Assembly (NCBI GenBank): GCA_001986395.2 | Contig: MQVO02000009.1 | Location: 744,001-808,000, forward strand | DNA from: Irpex lacteus | Taxonomy: Eukaryota; Basidiomycota; Agaricomycetes; Polyporales; Irpicaceae | Direction of reading: 5' to 3' | Length of the DNA stretch: 64,000 bases | In this document: piece after piece, positions 26,185 through 35,757 of the stretch | Layout of the letters: each line of letters opens with the position of its first letter | How positions within the stretch are numbered: the stretch's first letter is position 1 | The notes under the pieces: model-generated | What the model was told of the DNA's origin: nothing | Databases searched by the model: none | The model's input: only the letters and a program-made list of their open reading frames with translations | Program-made: the position numbers and the translations under genes

Positions 26185-26557
26185 ATGTCTGCCCGCTCAG
26201 AGAACCGTGAGTACAACCATGTCTATTACTCCCTGCATCGCTGACTCGATTCCCGGTAATTGACCAGACTGGCGCATGCAACTCAACAACTACCTCCAGG
26301 GCAATGGGGGGACCAAGATGCTTTCATGGGAGGTGTATCCTTCCGGACCCTCTCATGAAGTCGTCTGGACTGCCACTGTATTCAGTAAGCATATCAAGCC
26401 AATCATTGCAGTGCTACGCCTGAGACATCCTTGCCCTCTAGTCCGTGGAGCCCCTTACGCGAGATGTGTGAGCTCTCGTCAGAACACTGCAATGGAGGAA
26501 GCAGCGAGACAAACTCTCCAGACTCTGCGTCAACTGGAGGGTCAACGAAGCTACTAA
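26185..26557 (+). CDS. Small double-stranded RNA-binding motif protein (84 aa)
   Basis: Three exons (26185-26206, 26268-26384, 26442-26557) sum to 84 residues plus stop. The exons join into almost nothing but one dsRBM-like fold. The first helix is WRMQLNNYLQGNG. Strands follow in MLSWEVYPSG, EVVWTATVFI and APYARCVSS, and the last helix is TAMEEAARQTLQTLRQL. The family pattern (helix, three strands, helix with A-x-x-x-A-A near its start) is all present. The typical basic KKxAK at the last helix is weakened here (RQNTAMEEAA), so RNA affinity may be low. It has no neighbours of known RNA function. Donors are GTGAGT and GTAAGC. The fold call is by eye, and a non-RNA-binding relative is possible. 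Confidence 0.7.
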
Positions 26558-28962
26558 TCCAACGAACCATGTGGGTTTATAGAAACCGCTTTGGCAATCC
26601 TCGTATACTGATCACCAGCTGCTTTGCAGCTCATTCATCTGCTCTCACTGTCTCAGCCTGGAATCGCCTACCGTAACATATCAAGGTCATAATACCCGAC
26701 TCATCGACGCGCACTTCTCCATCTCTCTCGTCTTGTTTTCTAGTATGTTTTCTTCCTCTCGCTTCCGCCTGCTGTAACTGTAGAAGGGACTCTCAGTCCT
26801 AATCTCCTTCTCGGACCGGACTTTCGTACTTATGTCATATTCTATGGACTTATGTCTCTGCTCTCCTATAGCGTTATTCGTTGTCTTGCTTTGTTCCGTA
26901 TCCTGTAGCCTTCCCTTCCATCCCCGAACCCTAATCGCCCCACTCACATGTTTGTATTCCATGCGCATGTAGCCGCACGTCTCATATAATCAGCCTCGAG
27001 CTTCCGGTCTCCGTATGTTCTGTGAATTGTATGTAGATCTGGAAGCCGAGTGGCACTTCGTAGTCCTAGTAGTGTATAATCAAGAGACATTTTCAATATA
27101 AGTACCGCTGGCGTCATCGTCCGACGTCTGAGCCGCAATTCCAAGTGCTTTCGTATAATCGTATGACCAGCTGAATCACTCAGGCTTGACGTATGCATCG
27201 GCAGCTCTCTTCTAATTTATGCTTCGCATTGGAAGCATACCGTCAGCGTGGATTGACGTTCCCCAATGCCAAGGTCGCAGCCACATAGTACTTTCAGCGC
27301 GACGCCCAGGCTATAAGTAGCTCATGCAATGCCAGGAAGATCGTAGCTGCGAAATCTCGCGAGAAAGCTGGTCTTATGTGCGAGATATAGATGGTGAGAT
27401 CTATATCTCGGCGGTAACTGCCAAGATGAAATCGTACTTTAGTGTGGGCGCGAGTGGCCGCAAAGGTTTGATGCGACGGTCAGGTAATAACCATGCCGCG
27501 GCAGCACAGTCACGGTCCACGTATACCGCCGTGCCAGCCATGCGGGTCTTCTGGTCCGTCGACACGCAGAGCCACGTCATTGCAATGGCAGTCCGAAACG
27601 AACATAGAAGCTCGTATACGACGAAGTATTTGTTAAAAGTATGTACTGCCAGTGGTATATCTGTGATGTAAGAAAATGAGAGTGGCCGATGTCCTGTACA
27701 GTTTATCACGTAGTGATTGTAGGATCAACGGTGAGCTATACACTTGTAGCTGTGCTGGATGTTGATAGAAATAAGACTGTGGAGATCAGCTAAAACATAC
27801 GAGGGTTGATCAGCAACATACATCAGAGTAGGGCATACACATTGAGTCAGCCATCTGGGTAAGTCGCATTTCGTGCGTATTGCCAGAAGCCATGCCTGCT
27901 GCGCTTATCGATCTTGTGGGGAGTGATGAAGTCAATCCGACGAGAGCGTGGTTGCGAGAAGCGTACATAATCGTCCTACCAGTAAAAAGGTTCCAGTGTG
28001 AAGGTTGCAGCAGGTGTAGCATGGGACGCGCCGGGCAGGAACGCGACATGACGAGATTGAGATCCACGTATTGCTATGCGGCTTGATGGACTCCCTGTGT
28101 TCGGAGAGGCACTGGGTTCAAGATACGAGTGGTTTACACTTGCATCGTAATCTAAGAACTATCTATAAGGCACCCAGTGATTAGGAGTAATGATAGAAGA
28201 AGAATCATCAACTCAAGACTTCGTTGACCGATGGTTCGGGACAGGAAGCAACGTGTGTGATTGTATAGTTTGCGAAGAACACGTCCACGTTGACATTCTA
28301 TCATAGTGCACACATACCCAGATAGCCTACAATCAAGAGCAGCGTATGTTGTATTCTCTGAGTGATCAATACGATTGAGCTATACAGTTAGATCATGAAG
28401 AACAACTGGAATCATATCCTTGATTGGCTTACAGAGTGTCGGGGTTCAAAGGGCATTGTTATTGATAAAACGCAGATTGGCGGGGATGTCGGGCGCGAGA
28501 GAGGATGGGCTTAAGAAGGAATGATGGCCATATTGACGGTCGCGGTGAAAGACTTTCAAGTTCAGTAACTTCGTGGACAGTCCGGATCAGTGATGGACTG
28601 ATATTAGGCGCTTTGATATGATCGTACATCAATACGTGATTAGATAAGATGAAGATTCTTGTGGCGTGTGACAAGTACTTACTACGTATCATTCGAAGGC
28701 AGCCGATGGTAATTATGAATGACGCGACCCGGAGGGTACAAATTAACAGCATTGATTTATACATATAGATTTTTATGCAGCAGCGCATGGATAAACTGAT
28801 GGAAATGATGGGGAGTCCTGCAGTCGTAACCTTACTTGAGACACTGATGGTCGAGCGATCACTGATACAGAGTCGCAGGTAATTGAGTGCGTTCTTGATA
28901 TACATAAAAACAGAGTTATAAAAACCATTACCGAGTTCACCGACGTCTATGATCGTCCTTTT
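26558..28962. other. Region without a supported gene
   Basis: About 2.4 kb. Open frames up to 148 codons (minus strand, 28905-28459) lack domains and plausible exon structure and are best treated as chance. A strong short hairpin at 27381-27410 is listed separately. Part of this stretch may be 3' flank of the membrane-protein gene that ends at 28963. Confidence 0.45.
27381..27410. repeat. Perfect 12 bp inverted repeat (hairpin)
   Basis: CGAGATATAGAT and its exact reverse complement ATCTATATCTCG flank a 6 nt loop, GGTGAG. There is no gene nearby to attach it to, and it is not followed by a T-tract. Confidence 0.6.
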
Positions 28963-29439
28963 CTACGTTGATGCCTTTCTGGCCGTAGCCGTGGCCCCAG
29001 CCGCCTTCTCCAAGTCGGATCTCGGAACAGCTCCCTCTGCGGCCAAACTCTCATCGGACTCCAGCATATTAGCATCTGGAGCTCTCGAGTCCTGTTTTCT
29101 ATCGTGCAAGTACCACCAGAGTAACAGCAAGCTGAGGATCAATCCAAGAGCAGCTACACCTCCGAGCACCCCACCAAGAATGGCACCAATGTTTGTTTGG
29201 CTTTGTTGCGACTGTGGGAGAAAAGATGAAGGTGTTGGAGGAGGTGGGAGAGACATAAACGGGAGTGAAACGGATGGGAACGAGATTGATGGTGGGGGGA
29301 GCGAGGGTGTGGGGAATACCGTGGGAAAGCTGAGAGACGGCAGTGTGGGAGTCGGGAAGGACATGCTGGGGAAAGGTAAAAACGGGGACGTAGAGTCCAT
29401 TGGTACGATGGAGACGATTAAAGTGGACTCGGATAGAAG
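28963..29439 (-). CDS. Single-pass membrane protein, C-terminal exon (partial model)
   Basis: The terminal exon starts after a TTACAG acceptor at 29440 and ends at the stop at 28963. It encodes a Ser/Pro/Phe-rich linker of about 80 residues, then one strong membrane helix (LGGVAALGLILSLLLLWWYL) preceded by GAI and followed by the basic stop-transfer HDRKQDSR. A short cytosolic tail closes it. This layout is common in basidiomycete plasma-membrane proteins with an extracellular N-terminal domain and a Ser/Pro stalk, related in shape to wall sensors. The upstream exons must lie within about 29445-29900; an exon reading ILSYTPHWHL near 29780 is a candidate, but I could not chain it. In-frame Met codons exist at 29400 and after. 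Confidence 0.55.
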   Translation of the reverse strand, partial: LLSESTLIVSIVPMDSTSPFLPFPSMSFPTPTLPSLSFPTVFPTPSLPPPSISFPSVSLPFMSLPPPPTPSSFLPQSQQSQTNIGAILGGVLGGVAALGLILSLLLLWWYLHDRKQDSRAPDANMLESDESLAAEGAVPRSDLEKAAGATATARKAST

Positions 29440-30226
29440 CTGTAACCTTCATTAGACAGTGAAGCCATCGTATAACTCGCTGAACGCACCCTGTTTATCA
29501 CTGGCAAATCAGAGACTCGAAAACGAGGGGTCGTCTTACGGCGAGTTAGAACGTCTATCAAAATCATAGCGTTTGTTAGAGTTTTCGAACTATAGACGTG
29601 ACAACAGACGATGTACCTCAGTAGGGCGTTGAAAAGTGGGCGATGGAGAGCAATTCTCGTACTCAGAGGGCGGTAGCTATAAGTTCTCTGACCAGGCCAG
29701 CTGCCGAGTAGGTGCTCGTACCATGGCAGCGCTAAAACCCATCGTTCGATTAAGTGCCAATGCGGAGTATATGACAGAATAGAACCTGTTGTACACGACG
29801 AGTTTAGAGTGGTAAACGGAGAGCCCAACGAGAATGGCATCAGTGACGTTACCTCCGAACAAGCTCAAGCTTATCGACTAGCGGTCAGCTAACTGGGGTA
29901 GCTGATAGAATACTCCATTTTGGCACCATATCAGTCCTGGATAAGCTGCGATGTGTGGGCTCTTGTGTACCATATTGGAAGCACTTAATTGCGGTGAGAA
30001 GAATGGGCGTCTTCTCGAGGCGAAGTCATGATCATACAGTAGATCTTCGATCGATCACGTTCCCGAGAAACACGTGCGATCAATCTGCGGTGCACTCCGA
30101 GCCCGTTTCGGTGACGACCCTCTCCCTCTTCCTCTCTCCAGGTACTGTATCGCCACGGTTTGCAGTCTGAGCTTTTGGACGTCCAGTTATTGCTCCTTTT
30201 TTGTGGATGAAAATTTCCTTGGTTTA

Positions 30227-32888
30227 ATGTCTTTTGTCGCCACCCAGCAGGCTACCGAAATTCCATCCATCGCAAACATAATTGTGCCAGATCAACCTCG
30301 ACATGATGATCCTTCGAATTTGTCACAACTTTCTGAGGAAAAGCAGGTCGACCAGGTACAGCTCAGTCTCGATGCCTACTATCTGTGCTCATTCTGTATA
30401 GCGGCTTGCAGCTCTGGCATCACAACATCACATGAGCGACTACTGTTGTTTCAAATATGGGCCGAGAGGTACGCATTTTTTAATACTTTTTACAGGTAGA
30501 ATAGCCGAGCTTAACTCCTCTACTCAACCCTAGGCGCACCTGTGAAATATATACCCCTTTCCGCTCATGCACCGGAATACTACAAGCAGCTGCAGGAACA
30601 ACAGGCGTGCTCCAGCGATGCACAGCTCTGGTGGCCGTGCGCAAAGCGCCCCACTCCTTTTCGATCGTCGACTGATGTATCCGGTGCTATGGCGCAGGAC
30701 GGCCCACCACTCAGCGCTCCTTATGCTTTGACTGGATTGCAAGAGGAACTTTTCAACGCTATTTCGTCTCCGCTTACACCACAAACAAAAACAGTACCAA
30801 CGCAAGCTGTGTTCCACTCTCCGGCAGTCAAAACTTCTGAGACTCATCCCATCAAGTAAGTAACCTTGCCCTCTAATCACACCGGCACAGTACTCTTTTA
30901 CTCTCATATTCCTGTCTTTCCGAAGCTATGCACATCGCCGTTGACGCATCGATGCTCCCTGCTGATATCTTGCCTTTGAATAGCATTACTTTTCTTATAC
31001 CCATGGAAATCATACCCCTAATCTCATCGCATCTCACGCAAGCCGCACATCCGAATTCTCCAACGCTATTCGACGTCCCACTCCCTCTTCACCTGCATCG
31101 CCTGATACTCTGCTCGCAGTCCCCGTGCCCCGCCACTGAACCGCCACCAATCATATCCAATTATGCGTCTCGGCCTCCTGTTCCAAGCCAGTACCCTCAC
31201 CACTCTGACTCTTCTTCCTTATATGATCCCTCTCATCCTCGACTTCACGACGTGCCGACCAAACTTCCGCCGGCTCCTCTTCTTATACCACGTCAGCCCG
31301 GAATAGTTAACTTTCTCTGGAATCAGAAAATAGTCAAGACTAGTAAGGCAGTCATCGCTACGACCACAAGTGTGGGGTTTAAGGTCCCAAGTTTACCCTC
31401 TTTCCCTCCTACGCTATCATTATATACTTCCTCTTCCTTGCCACCACCGCCTTTATCACATACTCAAGGCGCTCTACAAGCTGCTATTCGCCAAGACAGC
31501 AAATCAAACGGCAGGAGACTCACAACGTCCCTGTTGTCTGGGTCAGGCTCAAAGCGGATAGCACCATCTCAGACAGGACAGCCATATCGCTCCGAATCAC
31601 AACAGGCTCAGAGACCTATAGTCACTACGGCTGGTGTTTACACAGGTATCGGAGAAGACGCATCGCCAATTACCAATGCCAAACTGTACGCATTCGCCGT
31701 TCGACAACTCGCTGCATCGGACTAATATTGTACATTTTCAGTCCTGATCGCAAGCACGCCCAATTGACTTCTACCCCTCGTCCACACAAACCCTGTCCGT
31801 CACTGCAGCGCTCTATATCAGATCCCCTTCCCATACTGGTAGACCCTGTAGAATCCTCTGCCCCTCCTAATACGGGCAAACACGCAGTGGCTACTCAGCC
31901 TATACGTTCTTCTCTTAAACCGACTCGTAAACCAACACTATTAGGTAATCTACTACTTTCCTCGTGCCCGGGCAAGAAGGTACGCCTTACAGGACCTATC
32001 AATGGACGTGGCGGGGTGTGTCGAGACCTTCGTCAAGATATGCAAAGATTTAGGGATGTCGGAGTTGAGTGCGTCGTTTGGTAAGTGTTCTGACACCCTT
32101 ATGCCATGCGTGACAGTTTGTTGGTTCGAAGACTTTGAACGAGACTTATTACTGACGCAATCAATTATGCTTGGTAGTTGTTTGGATGACGAAGAGTTAG
32201 CGTTTCTTGGTGCCCCATGGGATGAATACGTCAAAACAGCAGGAGAAGTCGGGTTGGACGTCCTACGGTGAGTAGCATTCTATAGCATACCTTCTATGAG
32301 CTCAATATTTCATTAACTGTTGTTCACTGACTTGCTTTCATCCACTGTATCAGAATACCTATCCCCGAAGGCCTTGCCCCGTTATCTGTGAACGTACTTG
32401 ACAAACACCTCAACAAGCTCATACGCACCTACACGCTCAACGGCGTTCCCATCCTTGTGCATTGCCGTGGTGGTGTCGGACGTGCTGGGCTTGTTGCGTG
32501 CTGCTGGGCAATCAAGCTAGGGCTGTTTGGATCGATAGAGCGCTTGGCAGAATTGTCGACCTCGATCACGCGCGTCGAAAGCTGTCTTAGGGAAGAAGGT
32601 ACTTCGAAGGAGAACCAATCTCCACTACCGGCCGACTTTCGCGATAGTGTCATCCAGCTGGTCGAACGTGTAATATCGTCGGTGAGACGACGACGGAGTG
32701 CGAAGGCCGTCGAGACTTACGAGCAAGTTTGCTTCCTGGTCGAGTATGTCGAGTACTTGCATCAGAGAAGCCGAACAAATGTACAAAGCGACAATGCCGA
32801 CAATGCTCTCCCGAGGAATAATTGGCGAGAAGAAGTGAGGATAGGATCAGTACTGGAGGATGATATACGCTTGAGTAGCGAGACATAG
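30227..32888 (+). CDS. Cys-based protein phosphatase (dual-specificity / CDKN3-like) with long Pro/Ser-rich N-terminus
   Basis: Seven exons (30227-30355, 30402-30468, 30534-30855, 30984-31685, 31742-32080, 32178-32267, 32354-32888) give 727 residues. The C-terminal third carries the phosphatase fold. GPINGRGGVCRDLRQDMQRF and CCLDDEELAFLG lead to a loop with IPIPEGLAPLS (about residue 550). The signature HCRGGVGRAG follows, with catalytic Cys587 and the Arg six residues later. The chemistry is a phospho-cysteine intermediate on phosphotyrosine and phospho-Ser/Thr. The loop has Glu where many relatives use the general-acid Asp. The first 400 or so residues are Pro/Ser-rich and probably disordered, apart from the opening HHMSDYCCFKYGPRGAPVKY and ALTGLQEELFNAI. 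The exon 4/5 junction (donor at 31686) is the least certain. Confidence 0.8.
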
Positions 32889-33160
32889 TCCAATTCCAGC
32901 TTTTAGTAGTAAAGAACAACGCAGACCATTTGACTGCATTGTTGATTACGCTCCTGTGCCACACATGGTTGCTATGAGCTCGTTTCACGGTACAATAATA
33001 GGAACTAGCTGTAAAATAGTTTAATGTATAATATGTTCACATTGATCAGCCAGCCAGCGAAGCTCGAGTGACAATCCAGAGAAGAAAAGAGGCGAGGTGC
33101 GGGTGTTTGCTTGAATGAAGTCCTCCTGCGAATTGATTATAATGATTCAATTTTGCCCAA

Positions 33161-33220
33161 GGTGAGATGGCCGAGCGGTCTAAGGCGCCAGACTAAGGTC
33201 GTTTGAACATTTAATCTGGT
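33161..33220 (+). pseudogene. 5' half of a tRNA-Leu(AAG), detached
   Basis: Begins GGTGAGATGG and is then identical to the intact tRNA-Leu at 33368 through the D-arm and anticodon arm up to AAGGTC. It has a short intron in the anticodon loop and the closing TCTGG. No variable arm or T-arm follows. Its acceptor strand GGTGAGA pairs base for base (one G-U) with TCTCATC at 33566-33572, so that distant segment is its missing half. Confidence 0.7.
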
Positions 33221-33367
33221 GAGGCGCAAGGCCTGATTCTATGTCTTGGAAACTCATTCTGGATGGTGGTGGGTGAAGGCGACTGCGTTTACTTCGAGGA
33301 TGGAAGTGGAGCCCACAGCCAGTTGCCCTTGACTGTTTATAATGCTCTATAGTACCCGCTTTCCCAT

Positions 33368-33478
33368 GGCGAGATGGCCGAGCGGTCTAAGGCGCCAGAC
33401 TAAGGTCATATCATTGCTTATGTAATTGATTACGTAATCTGGTCCGAAAGGGCGCGGGTTCGAATCCCGCTCTCGTCA
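33368..33478 (+). tRNA. tRNA-Leu, anticodon AAG, with intron
   Basis: Acceptor strands GGCGAGA (33368-33374) and TCTCGTC (33471-33477) pair, with discriminator A at 33478. The D-arm holds GGCCGAGCGG. The anticodon stem is CCAGA/TCTGG with loop CTAAGG, giving AAG (reads CUU). About 31 nt after the base 3' of the anticodon form the intron. A long variable arm follows, and the T-arm GCGGGTTCGAATCCCGC is perfect. Internal A and B boxes are intact and a short T-run follows at 33480-33486, a usual RNA polymerase III stop. Confidence 0.9.
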
Positions 33479-33539
33479 TTTCTTTTTGTCTTTTCCAAGG
33501 TCAGGCGCCGGGGTGTGGGATTCGAACATGGCTAATTTG

Positions 33540-33573
33540 ACCAAGGGCGTGGGTTCGAATCCCACTCTCATCA
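33540..33573 (+). pseudogene. 3' half of a tRNA-Leu, detached
   Basis: Carries a perfect T-arm (GTGGG, TTCGAAT, CCCAC at 33549-33565), then TCTCATC and A, followed by a T-tract at 33576-33581. No D-arm or anticodon arm precedes it. Its acceptor strand is complementary to the 5' half at 33161, not to the intact gene between them. Confidence 0.65.
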
Positions 33574-33838
33574 TCTTTTTTCCTGCCTCTTCCATGGCCC
33601 TAAATCAATCATAACGAATGTCCAAGGTGTAGGCATCGCCTGTAGTTCGTTGTGGCCTTCAACACGTCGTCTAATCGTGGAACTGCTAAGCGCGTCACGG
33701 TGATACGTGACAGTGGTCACACTGAGATGAATCCAAATTCCGCGCATGAGGCCAAAAGTTGAACGTTGGACGCGTACAAGCACCATCTACGAATCAAACT
33801 AGTCAAGACCGAGAGTTATTGAGGAATTTTGTAGTATC

Positions 33839-34369
33839 ATGTCGCGGGATCGGTCAGACTACGCAACAACAGTACGAGTATCGTCCCTAACGCCTGCGGA
33901 CAAATCAAGGAAGATTCGTGTCGCAGGACGGTACGTATCTAGACAGTCTGCCCTTACTCAAACTAAACACCTCATCCTTTTCTTCAGTCTGCAGACCGTT
34001 GATCTTGGACACTCGATGATTGTCATTGAAGACGGAGAAACACCTCTGCTCGCCGACATCTCACTATGCCTGGCTGGTCAGACATCCTACCCGTGGCTGC
34101 GCGAACGTAATACAACCGTCGTCGCCATTGGATATCTCGACGTTGTAGATATGATCGTAGAGGACGTAAGTGTCATGTATATGGCAATTTGTTCAACGTC
34201 TGATGCTGTGCGTTTCATATAGGACACGGAGGCGGTCCCGACCCTGATCCTACACGCGCTCGTCATTACTGAACGTCGAGACCTTGATCTCGACGTCTGG
34301 AATAGCGCCATCGACGCGTACGAACAGGCAAAGTCCAAACTGAGACCCACATCTGTCAACAATCTATGA
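33839..34369 (+). CDS. Small OB-fold protein, Ten1-like CST complex subunit
   Basis: Three exons (33839-33930, 33988-34165, 34223-34369) sum to 138 residues. The strand order fits an OB-fold: KSRKIRVAGRLQTVDLG, SMIVIEDGETPLLADISLCL, NTTVVAIGYLDVVD and a strand in PTLILHALVI, then a C-terminal helix (VWNSAIDAYEQAKSKL). This size, layout and the phrase VAGRLQTVD fit Ten1, which binds Stn1 and caps telomeres, or alternatively the small RPA subunit, which has the same fold. I favour Ten1 for the DLSLCL-like strand and the closing helix, but the two are hard to tell apart by eye. All introns are GT-AG. Confidence 0.55.
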
Positions 34370-34580
34370 CCCATCTCAGGCCCGCCTCGTCACAGAGCCA
34401 ACTTAATCGCGTGCCTATGTGGACTTTGTTTCGGTAGTCGCAGCTAAATATGGGCCTCCGCCTCTGGCGTACCATGCCCGACTCCTCATAGGACTGACCC
34501 TGCTCGATCTGTGTCTTCTCCCTTGGCGTTCGCGCCTCGCCGACTCTCGCGCAGCAGCTTACCACAATCATCATGCACAC

Positions 34581-34733
34581 TTACGGTTGCCCAGCAGGGT
34601 CAGGTCTAATTCACAGCTCCCAAAGTCATGTTCTTCGTTCGTTTGCATCAGTTTCACCTCGTCCGAGCCCCGTCCGACCTGTAAGCGAGCCAGATTACTG
34701 TTAGGATCTGATTACGTAATCATCCCGATGCGT
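34581..34733 (+). repeat. Inverted-repeat arm A (left)
   Basis: Starts TTACGGTTGCCCAGCAGGG and runs to GATGCGT. It matches the reverse complement of 38915-39075 at most positions. It continues after the inserted element at 35723-35757 (CACTGCGTGCATCACACGATG). The two arms face inward. Confidence 0.75.
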
Positions 34734-35722
34734 CTGGTACCCAGATCAAGCGCTCGATAGCCATAGATAACGCGATAACTGGTGCTCGTCGTGTTCGACG
34801 ATGAGCGCGGTTTGTGAGTATATTCCTCACTTTCCCTTCGTTTCCCTTAATTCTTTCGTGTAGTAAGGAGTATAAATAGCTGTAGAATACGATTAGGGAG
34901 TTTTATTAATGAAAACCTTGCTTGATCTTGTACGAGAGCTTGATCTATGGGCCACATGGGTTGGTTCACTACCAACCTAAGTGTTCTACAGTCCCCCGCG
35001 CGCATGGGGCACAAAAGGCAAGCTCAGAATTGTAATAATCGCACTTATAAAACATTAATTTAGACGTTAGATTGAGGGTAAACGAACAATCCAACTGCAC
35101 TGACGCAGAGGACGGCCAGAAGTGCGTGAGTTGGCATAAGTGAATCACCGCTGTACCGGCCTAACCTAACTGCATTGTCGTACTCCTGTAGCTAAGTGCA
35201 GTTCATCTTCTCTCCATATAAGGCCTCAAATATAGTATTTTTATGGTGCTAATCACGATCTAGAGCTTACTTTTTGTCCCTCATTTATGTAGGGACTTGT
35301 ACAACAGCTGCGCAGGCGGTAAACTTGGTTTCTTTTCGCTTTTCAGACGTTGTTAACCCCATAGCATAGCGTACAGAGATGGCGGGGACGTACAAACCTG
35401 TAAAAAGTTACATAAATATGTATACTATATTATTCATACATTGGAATTGGACCGCAGGGTCCGCGTTGTATGTGGCTACCGAGCGGATACTGAGGGAGGA
35501 GGGGGAGGAGATCAAAGGTCTCATACAAGATTGAGTCATTATTTTATTGATCAGACTACATGGTCGTACTCTACAGATACTAATACTCCTCAATAAATAA
35601 AAGAATCAGGAAAAACGAAGCGGAATGGAGGGATATACTCACAGGACGAGCTCATCGTCGAAGGCGACGAACACCAGTTATCGTGTTATCTATGACCATC
35701 GAGCGCTTGATCTAGGTACCAG
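34734..35722. mobile_element. 989 bp non-autonomous element with about 95 bp terminal inverted repeats
   Basis: The left end (CTGGTACCCAGATCAAGCGC, 34734 on, to about 34828) and the right end (to GGTACCAG at 35722) are inverted copies with a few mismatches across about 95 bp. The inside holds no transposase frame. It interrupts repeat arm A; the other arm at about 38915 lacks it, giving a near-empty site (GATGCGTCTGCACTGCGTGC). The target duplication is unclear, perhaps because the empty copy has drifted. It looks like a MITE or a deleted DNA transposon. Confidence 0.75.
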
Positions 35723-35757
35723 CACTGCGTGCATCACACGATGTTCCGCAGCGGAGA

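Noticed and set aside
28459..28905. 148-codon minus-strand frame
   Set aside because: Ile/Ser/Met-rich without motif; no start context or neighbour supports it.
33513..33527. Antisense T-arm-like sequence (GGGATTCGAAC) between the tRNA pieces
   Set aside because: The matching 5' T-stem and other arms are missing on the minus strand; probably a scrap of the tRNA rearrangement.
34734..35722. Reading the 989 bp element as an LTR of a retrotransposon
   Set aside because: Its ends are inverted copies rather than TG...CA direct repeats, and no reverse transcriptase or primer-binding site is seen nearby.
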